Positions 52,639 through 61,542 of a stretch of 64,000 bases of DNA are shown here, one piece after another. This stretch comes from Streptomyces sp. ADI95-17 (lineage in GTDB: Bacteria > Actinomycetota > Actinomycetes > Streptomycetales > Streptomycetaceae). The notes beneath the pieces were generated by a model. It saw only the letters and a list, made by a program, of their open reading frames with translations. It was not told the DNA's origin and did no database searches. Each line of letters begins with the position of its first letter. Within the stretch, counting starts at the first letter, position 1. The DNA is taken from positions 98,262-162,261 of the forward strand of contig NZ_ML123047.1 in NCBI RefSeq assembly GCF_003846175.1, written 5' to 3'. The translations under genes were made by a program, and so were the position numbers.

Positions 52639-53532
52639 TCATGCGCGCCAGTCGAGCGGCACCTGCTTGGCCCTGTCCCAGGGGCGTTCCCAGCCCGCGA
52701 AGTGCAGAATCCGGTCGATCACCCCGGCCGTGAATCCCCAGACCAGGGCGGATTCGACCAGAAATGCCGGACCCCGGTGGCCGCTCGGGTGGACCGCGGT
52801 CGCGCGGTTGGCCGGATCCGTGAGATCCGCCACGGGAACGGTGAAGACCCGGGCCGTCTCACCCGGATCGACGACGCCGACCGGACTCGGCGAGCGCCAC
52901 CAGCCGAGGACCGGCGTCACGACGAAGCCGCTCACGGGGATGTAGAGCCGGGGCAGCACACCGAAGAGCTGGACCCCTCGCGGATCGAGACCGGTCTCTT
53001 CCCTGGCCTCTCGCAGCGCGGCCCTGAGCGGCCCCGTCGTCGCCTGGTCGCCGTCTTCCGGGTCCAGGGAGCCACCGGGGAAGGACGGCTGCCCGGCGTG
53101 GGAACGCAGGCTTCCGGATCGCTCCATGAGGAGCAGCTCGGGGCCGCGCTCGCCCTCGCCGAACAGTACGAGCACGGCGGACTGCCGCCCGGCACCGCTC
53201 TCCGGCGGCAGGAAGCGGCTGAGCTGGTCGGGCTCGATGGTCCGCGCTGCGCTGGCCACGGGGTCGAGCCAGGTGGGCAGCCCCTCGGTCGTGACGGTGA
53301 TCGCGGCGTCCTCATCGGCGGCGGTCGTGGCCGTGGCCGCGGCCGCCGCGACCGCCGCCGCGGGGCTGACCGCCGCAGGGCCTGTCACTGCCCGGTTTCC
53401 CGCTGCCGGGTTTCCCGCTTCCTGGCTTCCCGCGACGGGTGCGGTGGGTCTTGCGGCTGCGGTGCCGGTCGCTGTCTGGTCCGCAGCCGCGGGAGCGGCT
53501 GGCGTGTCCGTGCTCTTTTCGTGCGTCTTCAT
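52639..53532 (-). CDS. Nudix hydrolase, CoA-pyrophosphatase type
   Basis: 297 aa. An Ala/Thr-rich N-terminal extension (about 70 residues) precedes the Nudix domain. The CoA-type signature 'LMERSGSLRSHAGQPSFPGGSLD' is spread over about 135-157, followed by the Nudix box ending R-E-A-R-E-E-T-G. It probably hydrolyses CoA or its derivatives to phosphopantetheine and 3',5'-ADP. The ATG at 53532 has GAGGGG upstream; a frame to 53592 is less likely. Confidence 0.9.
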   Translation of the reverse strand: MKTHEKSTDTPAAPAAADQTATGTAAARPTAPVAGSQEAGNPAAGNRAVTGPAAVSPAAAVAAAAATATTAADEDAAITVTTEGLPTWLDPVASAARTIEPDQLSRFLPPESGAGRQSAVLVLFGEGERGPELLLMERSGSLRSHAGQPSFPGGSLDPEDGDQATTGPLRAALREAREETGLDPRGVQLFGVLPRLYIPVSGFVVTPVLGWWRSPSPVGVVDPGETARVFTVPVADLTDPANRATAVHPSGHRGPAFLVESALVWGFTAGVIDRILHFAGWERPWDRAKQVPLDWRA

Positions 53533-53639
53533 AGGCACCCCTCGTTTCACAACGCCTGTCATCACGCATTTCGTTCCGGCCGCTCCGGTCACCCCTGCCG
53601 TTCCGGCCGTCCCGGCCGCCCTGCGGCCGGTGCCGGGCG

Positions 53640-54614
53640 TCAGCCCGCCCCGAGGGCCGGAGCGGGCCTGCCCGGGTAGTCGGCGGGCGGGCTCAGCCGC
53701 TGGCCCGGCTGACCGCCCATCTCGTACTTCAGCAGCTTCCTGGCCTTTTCGGGGTCCGTCTCGCCCTCGCCGTACGCCGGGCAGAGCGGGGCGATCGGGC
53801 AGGCGCCGCAGGCGGGCTTACGGGCATGGCAGATGCGGCGGCCGTGGAAGACGACCCGGTGCGAGAGCATCGTCCACTCGCTCTTGGGGAAGATCGCGGC
53901 GATCTCGGCCTCGACCTTCTCCGGGTCCTCCTGCTCGGTCCACTTCCAGCGGCGGACCAGACGGCCGAAGTGTGTGTCGACGGTGATCCCGGGGACGCCG
54001 AACGCATTGCCGAGAACGACGTTGGCGGTCTTGCGGCCGACCCCCGGAAGCTTGACGAGATCGGCGAGCCGGCCCGGTACCTCACCGCCGTAGTTGTCCC
54101 TGAGCGCCGCGGAGAGGCCTATCAGCGACTTGGTCTTGGCCCGGAAGAATCCGGTCGGCCGGATGAGCTCCTCCATCTCCTCGGGGACGGCGGCGGCCAT
54201 GTCCTCGGGGGTGGGGTAGGCGGCGAAGAGTGCGGGAGTGGTCTGGTTGACCCTCAGATCGGTGGTCTGGGCGGAGAGGACCGTGGCGACCAGGAGCTCG
54301 AAAGGGTTACGGAAATCCAGCTCGGGATGGGCGTACGGGTACAGCTCGGCGAGCTCGCGGTTGATCTTGCGGGCACGGCGCACCATCGCCAGACGCGACT
54401 CCGGCTTCCATCCCGACCCTGCCGCGGCCTTCACCGTCGCCTTCGCGGCCGGCTTTCGTGCCGACTTGCCCACCGGCCTCTCCACCGACTTCCTCGTGGA
54501 GCGTTTTGTCGCTTTTTCCGGGCGAATCGCACCCTGTTCGCCCACAGCGGAATCACGGCCCTCCGACACCCCATCAGCCCCCTTGGCCTGCGCTCTCACC
54601 GGCGATTTGGACAC
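53640..54614 (-). CDS. nth: Endonuclease III (base-excision DNA glycosylase/AP lyase)
   Basis: 324 aa. A Lys/Ala-rich N-terminal tail (about 75 residues) is added to the usual core. The helix-hairpin-helix is [13 protein letters not shown], whose Lys is catalytic, and the catalytic Asp is in VDTHFGR. The [4Fe-4S] ligands are C-x6-C-x2-C-x5-C in '[17 protein letters not shown]'. It excises oxidised pyrimidines. Divergent from crp. Confidence 0.96.
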   Translation of the reverse strand: MSKSPVRAQAKGADGVSEGRDSAVGEQGAIRPEKATKRSTRKSVERPVGKSARKPAAKATVKAAAGSGWKPESRLAMVRRARKINRELAELYPYAHPELDFRNPFELLVATVLSAQTTDLRVNQTTPALFAAYPTPEDMAAAVPEEMEELIRPTGFFRAKTKSLIGLSAALRDNYGGEVPGRLADLVKLPGVGRKTANVVLGNAFGVPGITVDTHFGRLVRRWKWTEQEDPEKVEAEIAAIFPKSEWTMLSHRVVFHGRRICHARKPACGACPIAPLCPAYGEGETDPEKARKLLKYEMGGQPGQRLSPPADYPGRPAPALGAG

Positions 54615-54720
54615 CCGGCCAGCCTAGAGCCACGCGCTGACATCTGCGCCCGTCACCGTGTATCCGCCCCCAATCGGCCCCCTGCCGCACGATTGGGCAC
54701 GCCCGTGCGTCAAACTGGTT

Positions 54721-54735
54721 TGTGATCGATCGCAC
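54721..54735. promoter_or_regulatory. CRP-like operator upstream of crp
   Basis: TGTGATCGATCGCAC: half sites GTG and CAC eight bases apart, with the ATCGAT centre palindromic. It matches the TGTGA-N6-TCACA/GTG-N8-CAC type of Crp sites. It lies 64-78 bp upstream of the crp GTG and about 107 bp from the nth start, so autoregulation and nth control are both possible. Confidence 0.65.
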
Positions 54736-54798
54736 TGTTTTACCGTCCGGCATGATGGGGACCACGGTTCCCTGAACAGGCCGACAAGGAGAGAACTC

Positions 54799-55473
54799 GT
54801 GGACGACGTTCTGCGGCGCGCCCCGCTTTTCGCGGCGCTCGATGATGAGCAGGCCGCGGAGCTCCGCGCCTCGATGAGTGAGGTGACCCTCGCACGCGGC
54901 GACGCGCTCTTCCATGAGGGCGACCCGGGCGACCGCCTCTACGTGGTCACCGAGGGCAAGGTGAAGCTCCACCGCACCTCCCCCGACGGGCGCGAGAACA
55001 TGCTGGCGGTACTCGGCCCCGGCGAGCTGATCGGTGAGCTGTCGCTCTTCGACCCGGGCCCCCGCACCGCCACCGCGACCGCGCTGACCGAGGTCAAGCT
55101 CCTCGGCCTCGGCCACGGCGACCTCCAGCCCTGGCTGAACGCCCGCCCCGAGGTGGCCACGGCCCTGCTGCGCGCCGTCGCCCGCCGCCTGCGCAAGACC
55201 AACGACCAGATGTCCGACCTGGTCTTCTCCGACGTACCGGGCCGCGTCGCCCGCGCCCTTCTCGACCTGTCGCGCCGCTTCGGCGTCCAGTCCGAGGAAG
55301 GCATCCACGTCGTCCACGACCTGACGCAGGAAGAGCTGGCCCAGCTGGTCGGCGCCTCCCGCGAGACGGTCAACAAGGCACTCGCCGACTTCGCCGGACG
55401 CGGCTGGCTGCGCCTGGAGGCGCGCGCCGTGATCCTGCTGGACGTGGAGCGCCTGGCCAAGCGGTCCCGCTAG
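54799..55473 (+). CDS. crp: Crp/Fnr family transcription factor Crp
   Basis: 224 aa, near-identical in my memory to S. coelicolor Crp (SCO3571). The cyclic-nucleotide-binding beta-roll (about 5-120) contains 'GDRLYVVTEGKVKL' and 'GELIGELSLFD'. The winged HTH includes 'LTQEELAQLVGASRETVNKAL' at about 172-192. Crp controls germination, development and secondary metabolism in Streptomyces. The start is a GTG at 54799 with AAGGAGAG six bases upstream. The upstream part of the frame (from 54658) is promoter DNA. Confidence 0.96.
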   Translation: MDDVLRRAPLFAALDDEQAAELRASMSEVTLARGDALFHEGDPGDRLYVVTEGKVKLHRTSPDGRENMLAVLGPGELIGELSLFDPGPRTATATALTEVKLLGLGHGDLQPWLNARPEVATALLRAVARRLRKTNDQMSDLVFSDVPGRVARALLDLSRRFGVQSEEGIHVVHDLTQEELAQLVGASRETVNKALADFAGRGWLRLEARAVILLDVERLAKRSR

Positions 55474-55508
55474 CCGGACCGGGGCCCCGGCCTCATCGGT
55501 ACCCGTAC

Positions 55509-55541
55509 GCAAGGCCCCGCCACCACCCGGCGGGGCCTTGC
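55509..55541. terminator. Bidirectional terminator between crp and the MBL gene
   Basis: GCAAGGCCCCGCC (55509-55521) and GGCGGGGCCTTGC (55529-55541), perfect 13-bp stem, 7-nt loop. Confidence 0.88.
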
Positions 55542-55600
55542 CGCGTTCCCGCCCCGCCCGCGCCCGCGTACGGCGGCCCGAGTCCCTGGAACCCGGGGCC

Positions 55601-56431
55601 CTAGATGAGCCCGTGCTCGCCCAGGTATTCCAGCTGGGCCAGTACCGAGAGTTCCGCGGCGGGCCACAGGGACCGGTCCACGTCCGCGTACACCTGCGCG
55701 ACCACCGCCGACGCCGTACGGTGCCCGGCCTCGACCGCCGTCTCCACCTGGGCCAGCCGGTGCGCCCGGTGCGCGAGGTAGAACTCGACCGCGCCCTGCG
55801 CGTCGTCCAGCACCGGACCGTGCCCCGGCAGCACCGTGTGCACGCCGTCGTCGACGGTCAGCGAGCGCAGCCTCCGCAGCGAGTCGAGGTAGTCGCCGAG
55901 CCGCCCGTCCGGATGCGCGACGACCGTGGTGCCGCGCCCGAGGATCGTGTCCCCCGTCAGCACCGCCCGGTCGGCGAGCAGATGGAAGGAGAGCGAGTCC
56001 GCGGTGTGTCCGGGGGTCGGTACGACACGGAGTTCCAGGCCGCCGGTGGTGATCACATCGCCCGCGGTCAGCCCCTCGTCGCCCAGCCGCAGCGCCGGGT
56101 CCAGGGCGCGCACCTTGGTGCGGGTCAGCTCGGCGAACCGCGCCGCGCCCTCCGCGTGGTCGGGGTGCCCGTGGGTGAGCAGGGTGAGCGCGATCCGGCG
56201 GCCGGCCCGCTCCGCGACGTCGATGACGGCCCGCAGATGCGTGTCGTCCAGCGGGCCCGGGTCGATGACGACCGCGAGGTCCGAGTCGGGCTCGGCGACG
56301 ATCCAGGTGTTGGTGCCGTCCAGCGTCATCGGCGAGGCGTTGGGGGCGAGGACGTTGACGGCGCGGGCCGTGGCCGGGCCGGACAGGACCGCGCCGCGCG
56401 GCTGTCCGGGCAGTGCTGCCGCATTGCTCAT
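55601..56431 (-). CDS. MBL-fold metallo-hydrolase (LACTB2-like)
   Basis: 276 aa. The metal motif H-G-H-P-D-H (LLTHGHPDHAEG) is followed by 'PTPGHTADSLSF', 'LTGDTILGRG' and 'VLPGHGPVL'. A C-terminal winged-helix-like part (about 210-270) resembles LACTB2, an RNA/nuclease-related MBL enzyme. It overlaps the upstream Nudix stop by 4 nt. Confidence 0.9.
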   Translation of the reverse strand: MSNAAALPGQPRGAVLSGPATARAVNVLAPNASPMTLDGTNTWIVAEPDSDLAVVIDPGPLDDTHLRAVIDVAERAGRRIALTLLTHGHPDHAEGAARFAELTRTKVRALDPALRLGDEGLTAGDVITTGGLELRVVPTPGHTADSLSFHLLADRAVLTGDTILGRGTTVVAHPDGRLGDYLDSLRRLRSLTVDDGVHTVLPGHGPVLDDAQGAVEFYLAHRAHRLAQVETAVEAGHRTASAVVAQVYADVDRSLWPAAELSVLAQLEYLGEHGLI

Positions 56432-57402
56432 ATGAATCCGCCTCCCGCACCACCGGATCCGTCACTGGAGCCGCTCCCGGAACCACCACCGGAGCCGCCA
56501 CCGGGACCGCCACCGGCCCCGTCACCCGCCGGCCCGCTCGGGATGTGCTTGGTGAACTCGTCGTGTCCCGGCCAGCTCAGCACCAACTCGCCGCCCTCCA
56601 GCCTCGCCTGTGCCAGCACCGGCGTGAGGTCCTGGGAATCCGCCGCCTTCAGGGCCTCGGCGGCTGTCCCGTACGGCCTCAGCGCCCGCAGCGTCGACAC
56701 AGTCGGCGGCATCATCAGCAGCTCGCCCCGGTCGTACCCGTCGGCCGCCTCGCCCGGCTCGATCCACACCGTGCGGTCGGCCTCCGTGGAGGCGTTGCGG
56801 GTGCGCTGGCCCTCGGGCAGCGCGGCGACGAAGAACCAGGTGTCGTAGCGGCGGGGCTCGAACTCCGGGGTGATCCAGCGCGCCCACGCGCCCAGCAGGT
56901 CCGAGCGCAGCACCAGGCCGCGCCGGTCCAGGAACTCGGCGAAGGAGAGCTCCCGGGCGACCAGTGCCTCGCGGTCGGCCTCCCAGTCGGCACCGGTGGT
57001 GTCGCTGACCACCGTGTCGGCGCTCGGCCCCGCGAGAAGGACGCCCGCCTCCTCGTACGTCTCCCGGACCGCCGCGCAGACGATGGCCTGGGCCTCGGCC
57101 GGGGTGCCGACGCCGAGCCGCTCGGCCCAGCTCTCCAGCGCGGGTCCGGACCAGCCGACGTGCCGGTCGTCGTCGCGCGGGTCGACCCCGCCACCCGGAT
57201 AGGCGTACGCCCCACCGGCAAAAGCCATGGAGGCCCGGCGGCGCAGCATGTGGACGGCGGGACCGCCCTCGGTGTCAGCGGCGGAATCCCGGAGCAGCAT
57301 CACGGTGGCGGCCCGCTTCGGGGTCGCGGCGCTCAGCTCACCTGCGGCGAGTGCCCGGATCCGGTCGGGCCATTCCGGTGGGTACCACTGACCATTGGAC
57401 AT
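56428..57402 (-). CDS. Nudix hydrolase, NUDT19-like, with Gly/Ser tail
   Basis: 324 aa. 'MLRRRASMAFAGGAYAYPGGGVDPRD' spans the start of the Nudix region and the box ends R-E-T-Y-E-E-A-G-V-L-L. The spacing inside the box is longer than in classical Nudix enzymes, as in NUDT7/NUDT19 CoA hydrolases. The last 25 residues are an almost pure Gly/Ser tract. It is coupled to the MBL gene, and the two are a common actinobacterial pair. Confidence 0.88.
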   Translation of the reverse strand: MSNGQWYPPEWPDRIRALAAGELSAATPKRAATVMLLRDSAADTEGGPAVHMLRRRASMAFAGGAYAYPGGGVDPRDDDRHVGWSGPALESWAERLGVGTPAEAQAIVCAAVRETYEEAGVLLAGPSADTVVSDTTGADWEADREALVARELSFAEFLDRRGLVLRSDLLGAWARWITPEFEPRRYDTWFFVAALPEGQRTRNASTEADRTVWIEPGEAADGYDRGELLMMPPTVSTLRALRPYGTAAEALKAADSQDLTPVLAQARLEGGELVLSWPGHDEFTKHIPSGPAGDGAGGGPGGGSGGGSGSGSSDGSGGAGGGFI

Positions 57403-57517
57403 GGCCGGAGGCTATCCGGAACCGCGCCGATGTTCGAGAGGTGCAGTGATCCGTACATGCCCCGTACACAGATGATCCCGCCCGGTCATCGTGACCGGAC
57501 GGGATCGAAGAGGTTCT

Positions 57518-57580
57518 GAACGGGACCGGAGAAGATCCGACCGGGGCCGAAGAAGATCCGGACGGGATCGGAAAGGGTTA
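57518..57580. repeat. Degenerate 21-bp tandem repeat
   Basis: Three units of the form 'GAACGGGACCGGAGAAGATCC' starting at 57518, 57539 and 57560, with a diverged copy before them. Noncoding, between Nudix and RidA genes. Confidence 0.75.
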
Positions 57581-57597
57581 CGAAGGGAACGTGCGGC

Positions 57598-58068
57598 TCA
57601 GGCCCCGACCAGCTCGACCTGGACCTCGACCTCCACCGGAGCGTCCAGCGGCAGCACCGCGACGCCCACCGCGCTGCGCGCGTGCACACCCTTGTCGCCG
57701 AGCACCGCACCCAGCAGCTCGCTGGCACCGTTGATCACGGCGGGCTGGCCGGTGAAGTCGGACGCCGAGGCGACGAAGCCCACGACCTTCACCACCCGTG
57801 CGATCCGGTCCAGGTCGCCCGCGACGGACTTCACGGCGGCCAGCGCGTTGAGCGCGCAGGTCTTCGCCAGCTCCTTCGCCTCGTCGGGCGTGACCTCGGC
57901 ACCGACCTTGCCGGTGACCGCGAGCTTGCCGTCCACCATCGGCAGCTGGCCGGAGGTGTACACGTACACCCCCGACTGCACGGCCGGCTGGTACGAGGCC
58001 AGCGGCGGCACGACGTCCGGCAGCGTCAGCCCGAGCTCGGCGAGCTTCGCCTCGACGGTGCCCGCCAC
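57598..58068 (-). CDS. RidA family protein (reactive intermediate deaminase)
   Basis: 156 aa, YjgF/YER057c/UK114 fold. Family segments include 'VYTSGQLPMVDGKL', 'LAKTCALNALAAVKSV', 'VVKVVGFVASASDF' and 'ARSAVGVAVLPLDAPVEVEV'. The catalytic Arg of RidA is in 'GVHARSAVGV'. It deaminates toxic enamine/imine intermediates. The GTG at 58068 shares one base with the stop of the upstream DUF4177 gene. Confidence 0.9.
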   Translation of the reverse strand: MAGTVEAKLAELGLTLPDVVPPLASYQPAVQSGVYVYTSGQLPMVDGKLAVTGKVGAEVTPDEAKELAKTCALNALAAVKSVAGDLDRIARVVKVVGFVASASDFTGQPAVINGASELLGAVLGDKGVHARSAVGVAVLPLDAPVEVEVQVELVGA

Positions 58069-58226
58069 TACGCCTTCTCCCGCTTCAGGTAGGCCACGAG
58101 CTGCTCGGGGTTGTTCGGGCCGGGAACGACCTGGACCAGCTCCCAGCCGTCCTCGCCCCAGGTGTCCAGAATCTGCTTGGTCGCGTGCACGAGAAGGGGC
58201 ACGGTCGCGTATTCCCACTTGGTCAT
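58068..58226 (-). CDS. Small DUF4177-type protein
   Basis: 52 aa: begins MTKWEYATVPLLVHATK and ends AYLKREKA, with the 'DGWELVQVVPGP' core typical of DUF4177. The stop TAG overlaps the RidA GTG by one base. Function is unknown. It is easily missed because it is so short. Confidence 0.85.
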   Translation of the reverse strand: MTKWEYATVPLLVHATKQILDTWGEDGWELVQVVPGPNNPEQLVAYLKREKA

Positions 58227-58309
58227 GGGCCCGACTGTAACGCCTGTGTAATCCCTGGCACGCGCAGCCTCGTGCGTAGCCTGCGGTGTGACTGGTTAGG
58301 CTCGAATAC

Positions 58310-59296
58310 GTGAGCAGGTTCCAGGTCGTCAGCGGCAAGGGCGGTACCGGTAAGACCACGGTGGCCGCCGCTCTCGCGCTCGCCCTCGCGACCGAGGGCA
58401 GGCGCACCCTTCTCGTGGAGGTCGAGGGCAGGCAGGGCATCGCCCAGGTCTTCGAGACGGAGCCCCTTCCGTACGAGGAGCGCAAGATCGCCGTCGCGCC
58501 GGGCGGCGGCGAGGTGTACGCACTCGCGATCGACGCCGAGCGCGCCCTGCTCGACTACCTCCAGATGTTCTACAAGCTGGGCAGCGCGGGCCGGGCGCTC
58601 AAGAAGCTCGGCGCGATCGACTTCGCCACCACGATCGCGCCCGGTGTGCGGGACGTACTGCTGACCGGCAAGGCCTGCGAAGCCGTACGCCGCAAGGACA
58701 AGCAGAACCGGTACGTCTACGACTACGTGATCATGGACGCGCCGCCCACCGGACGCATCACCCGCTTCCTCAATGTGAACGACGAGGTGGCGGGGCTGGC
58801 CAGGATCGGCCCGATACACAATCAGGCACAGGCCGTGATGCGGGTGCTGAAGTCCCCCGAGACCGCCGTCCATCTGGTGACGCTGCTGGAGGAGATGCCG
58901 GTCCAGGAGACCGCGGACGGCATCGCCGAGTTGCGCGACGCAGAACTGCCGGTGGGCCGGGTCATCGTGAACATGGTGCGGCCCCATCTGCTGGACGAGG
59001 ACACGCTGCGCACCGCCGCGGGCGGCCGCCGCAAGGAGATCGCCAAGGCGCTGACCCGGGCCGGAGTGACCGGCTCCGCGGGGCTCGTGCGCCCGCTGGT
59101 CGAGCAGGCGGCCGAGCACGCGCAGCGGGTCGAGCTGGAGCGCGAACAGCGTGCCGTGCTCGCCGGCCTGGAGCTGCCCGGGTACGAACTCCCGCTGATC
59201 GGCGAGGGAATGGACCCGGCCGGTCTCTACGACCTGGCGACCGAGCTGCGCAAGCAGGGCGTGGGCGAAGGGGCGGGACAAGGGGTGGGGACATGA
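58310..59296 (+). CDS. ArsA-family ATPase, first of a pair
   Basis: 328 aa. Walker A is S8-G-K-G-G-T-G-K-T-T17 with the signature lysine; 'YVIMDAPPTGRITRFL' is the switch II/Walker B. It resembles anion-transporting ATPase homologues of actinobacteria that usually come as two adjacent genes. No arsenic genes are near, so arsenite export is unlikely; a Get3-like targeting or envelope role is possible. The start is a GTG at 58310 with a poor ribosome site. It overlaps the second ATPase by 4 nt. Confidence 0.9.
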   Translation: MSRFQVVSGKGGTGKTTVAAALALALATEGRRTLLVEVEGRQGIAQVFETEPLPYEERKIAVAPGGGEVYALAIDAERALLDYLQMFYKLGSAGRALKKLGAIDFATTIAPGVRDVLLTGKACEAVRRKDKQNRYVYDYVIMDAPPTGRITRFLNVNDEVAGLARIGPIHNQAQAVMRVLKSPETAVHLVTLLEEMPVQETADGIAELRDAELPVGRVIVNMVRPHLLDEDTLRTAAGGRRKEIAKALTRAGVTGSAGLVRPLVEQAAEHAQRVELEREQRAVLAGLELPGYELPLIGEGMDPAGLYDLATELRKQGVGEGAGQGVGT

Positions 59297-60792
59297 CACA
59301 GCGCACGGGAACAGCCACGACGGGCACGGCCGGGGCGACGGAGGACGGCTCCTCCCCGGACCCGGTGGAGGGCACCTCGACCGGGCCCGCGGTGGACCTC
59401 CCCTCCCCCACACCCGCGCTGAACACCGACGCACTGCTCGACGACCCCGGCATCCGGATCGTCGTCTGCTGCGGTTCGGGCGGCGTCGGCAAGACCACGA
59501 CCGCGGCGGCTCTCGGCGTACGGGCGGCCGAGCGCGGCCGCAAGGTCGTCGTCCTCACCATCGACCCGGCCCGCCGGCTCGCCCAGTCCATGGGCATCGA
59601 CTCGCTGGACAACGTCCCGCGCCGGGTGCCGGGCATCAAGGGCGAGAGAGAAGGCGGGAGAGAGGGCGACGGCTCCGGGGAACTGCACGCCATGATGCTC
59701 GACATGAAGCGGACCTTCGACGAGATCGTCGAGGCGCACGCGGATGCCGAGCGGGCCCGCGCGATCCTGGAGAACCCCTTCTACCAGTCCCTGTCGGCCG
59801 GTTTCGCGGGCACGCAGGAGTACATGGCGATGGAGAAGCTCGGGCAGCTGCGCGCACGCGACGAGTGGGACCTGATCATCGTCGACACCCCTCCGTCGCG
59901 CTCCGCGCTGGACTTCCTGGACGCGCCGAAGCGGCTCGGCTCGTTCCTGGACGGAAAGTTCATCAAGCTGCTGATGGCCCCGGCGAAGATGGGCGGGCGG
60001 GCCGGGATGAAGTTCCTGAACGTCGGCATGTCGATGATGACGGGCACCCTCGGCAAGTTGCTCGGCGGTCAGTTCCTGCGCGACGTACAGACCTTCGTCG
60101 CGGCGATGGACACCATGTTCGGCGGCTTCCGTACCCGGGCCGACGCCACGTACAAGCTGCTGCAGGCGCCCGGTACGGCGTTCCTGGTCGTCGCGACCCC
60201 GGAGCGGGACGCGCTGCGCGAGGCGGCGTACTTCGTGGAACGGCTGGCCGCGGAGGAGATGCCGCTGGCCGGTCTGGTACTCAACCGGGTCCACGGCAGC
60301 GATGCCGCCCGGCTCTCCGCCGAGCACGCCCTGGCCGCCGCAGAAAATCTTGACGCTGTCGGCATTGTGGATCAGACGACCGGGAAGGCTGGACTTCGTG
60401 ACCGGGCCGACCACTCGGTCGCTCCCGACTCCCCCGAAGTCGTTGCCACGCCCGGTTCCGCACCGGACGCCGCCCCCGACGTCACGCCCGACAACTCCGA
60501 GCGCGAGGACACCGCCGAGCAGAAGAACACCGAGGACCACGAACCGACCGCTTCGGACCGCGTGCCGACCGCTTCCGTCGAGGAGCTGACCGCGGGTCTG
60601 TTGCGGCTGCATGCTGAACGGATGCAGGTGGTCGCGCGCGAACAGCGCACACGTGACCGCTTCACCGCGCTGCACCCCGAGGTCGCCGTGACCGAAGTGG
60701 CCGCGCTGCCCGGTGACGTACATGATCTCGAAGGGCTCAGGGCCATCGGAGACCGGCTCGCGACCGGTTCCGACCCGGCCGGAGCTGCGTAG
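59293..60792 (+). CDS. ArsA-family ATPase, second of a pair
   Basis: 499 aa. Walker A is G61-S-G-G-V-G-K-T-T69; 'VVVLTIDPARRLA' is the switch I region and 'LIIVDTPPSRSALDFLDAP' follows. The C-terminal about 140 residues are an acidic spacer and a helical tail that the first protein lacks. The two probably form a heterodimer. The 3' end is only 13 bp from the wblA stop on the other strand. Confidence 0.9.
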   Translation: MTQRTGTATTGTAGATEDGSSPDPVEGTSTGPAVDLPSPTPALNTDALLDDPGIRIVVCCGSGGVGKTTTAAALGVRAAERGRKVVVLTIDPARRLAQSMGIDSLDNVPRRVPGIKGEREGGREGDGSGELHAMMLDMKRTFDEIVEAHADAERARAILENPFYQSLSAGFAGTQEYMAMEKLGQLRARDEWDLIIVDTPPSRSALDFLDAPKRLGSFLDGKFIKLLMAPAKMGGRAGMKFLNVGMSMMTGTLGKLLGGQFLRDVQTFVAAMDTMFGGFRTRADATYKLLQAPGTAFLVVATPERDALREAAYFVERLAAEEMPLAGLVLNRVHGSDAARLSAEHALAAAENLDAVGIVDQTTGKAGLRDRADHSVAPDSPEVVATPGSAPDAAPDVTPDNSEREDTAEQKNTEDHEPTASDRVPTASVEELTAGLLRLHAERMQVVAREQRTRDRFTALHPEVAVTEVAALPGDVHDLEGLRAIGDRLATGSDPAGAA

Positions 60793-60805
60793 CAACCCGC
60801 CGGTC

Positions 60806-61156
60806 CTATCCCACTGCGGCGTACCTCTCGTGCAGTTCGTCGTCGTCCAGTCCGATCGCCACGGGCAGGATGCCCGTGGACTGCTCGTACTCGCTGCGCG
60901 CGGTCTCCAGCAGCCGGCGCCAGGACGTGACGGTGGGCCGTCTGCGCAACAGTGCGCGGCGCTCCCGCTCGGTCATTCCGCCCCACACGCCGAATTCGAC
61001 GCGATTGTCCAGCGCATCGGCCAGGCACTCGGTCCGCACCGGACATCCGGTGCACACCGCCTTGGCCCTGTTCTGCGCTGCCCCTTGTACGAACAGTTCA
61101 TCCGGATCGGTAGTGCGGCAGGCTGCCTGCGCACTCCAGTCGGTTACCCAGCCCAT
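60806..61156 (-). CDS. wblA: WhiB-like regulator WblA
   Basis: 116 aa, [4Fe-4S] WhiB family. The cluster ligands are C13, C35, C38 and C44 (C-x2-C-x5-C after the first). The G56-V-W-G-G60 turn follows, then basic 'RERRALLRRRP' for DNA contact. WblA is a major pleiotropic developmental and antibiotic regulator in Streptomyces (established). The start MGWVTDWS (61156) matches the family; a GTG at 61213 (or ATG at 61207) would add a 19-residue leader with no ribosome site. Confidence 0.92.
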   Translation of the reverse strand: MGWVTDWSAQAACRTTDPDELFVQGAAQNRAKAVCTGCPVRTECLADALDNRVEFGVWGGMTERERRALLRRRPTVTSWRRLLETARSEYEQSTGILPVAIGLDDDELHERYAAVG

Positions 61157-61542
61157 CACGGCGCCGTCCTCTCCCGAATCGAGGCTCCCCCACGGCGGCA
61201 GCGGCATATTCACCGCTGCCAGTTGAGGACGTTACGGAAGGTGGCGACAGCACAACACCCCCTTCGGGCCCAATCTTGGATGGCCCGAACGGACTATGCG
61301 TATGCGGCAGATCACCCAGGGGAGTGAGGCGAGGGCATACGTGACTATCCCGTCAGAATCGGGACAGTTCACCTGGATCACAACGGACGTTCAATGACAC
61401 ACGAGGCGAATTCGGGAGCGCCTGAGGTTGTGGCCGGGTCTTGCACGGGGGTTGATACGGAACCGGACTGCTGTGACAGTTGAGAGCAGCTTAGGCCAAG
61501 GCATATACGTGTGTCCGGCGAATGAGAACGTAGGCTGCCCCC
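61157..61542. other. 386-bp divergent promoter region, wblA / PBP
   Basis: No gene is seen. AT content rises at 61330-61420 and 61470-61510. The wblA side carries a long leader, as expected for a heavily regulated gene. No operator could be assigned with confidence. Confidence 0.55.

Noticed and set aside
58310-60792. Arsenite export operon
   Set aside because: No arsB, arsR or arsC nearby; the ATPases are the unlinked actinobacterial ArsA-like type.
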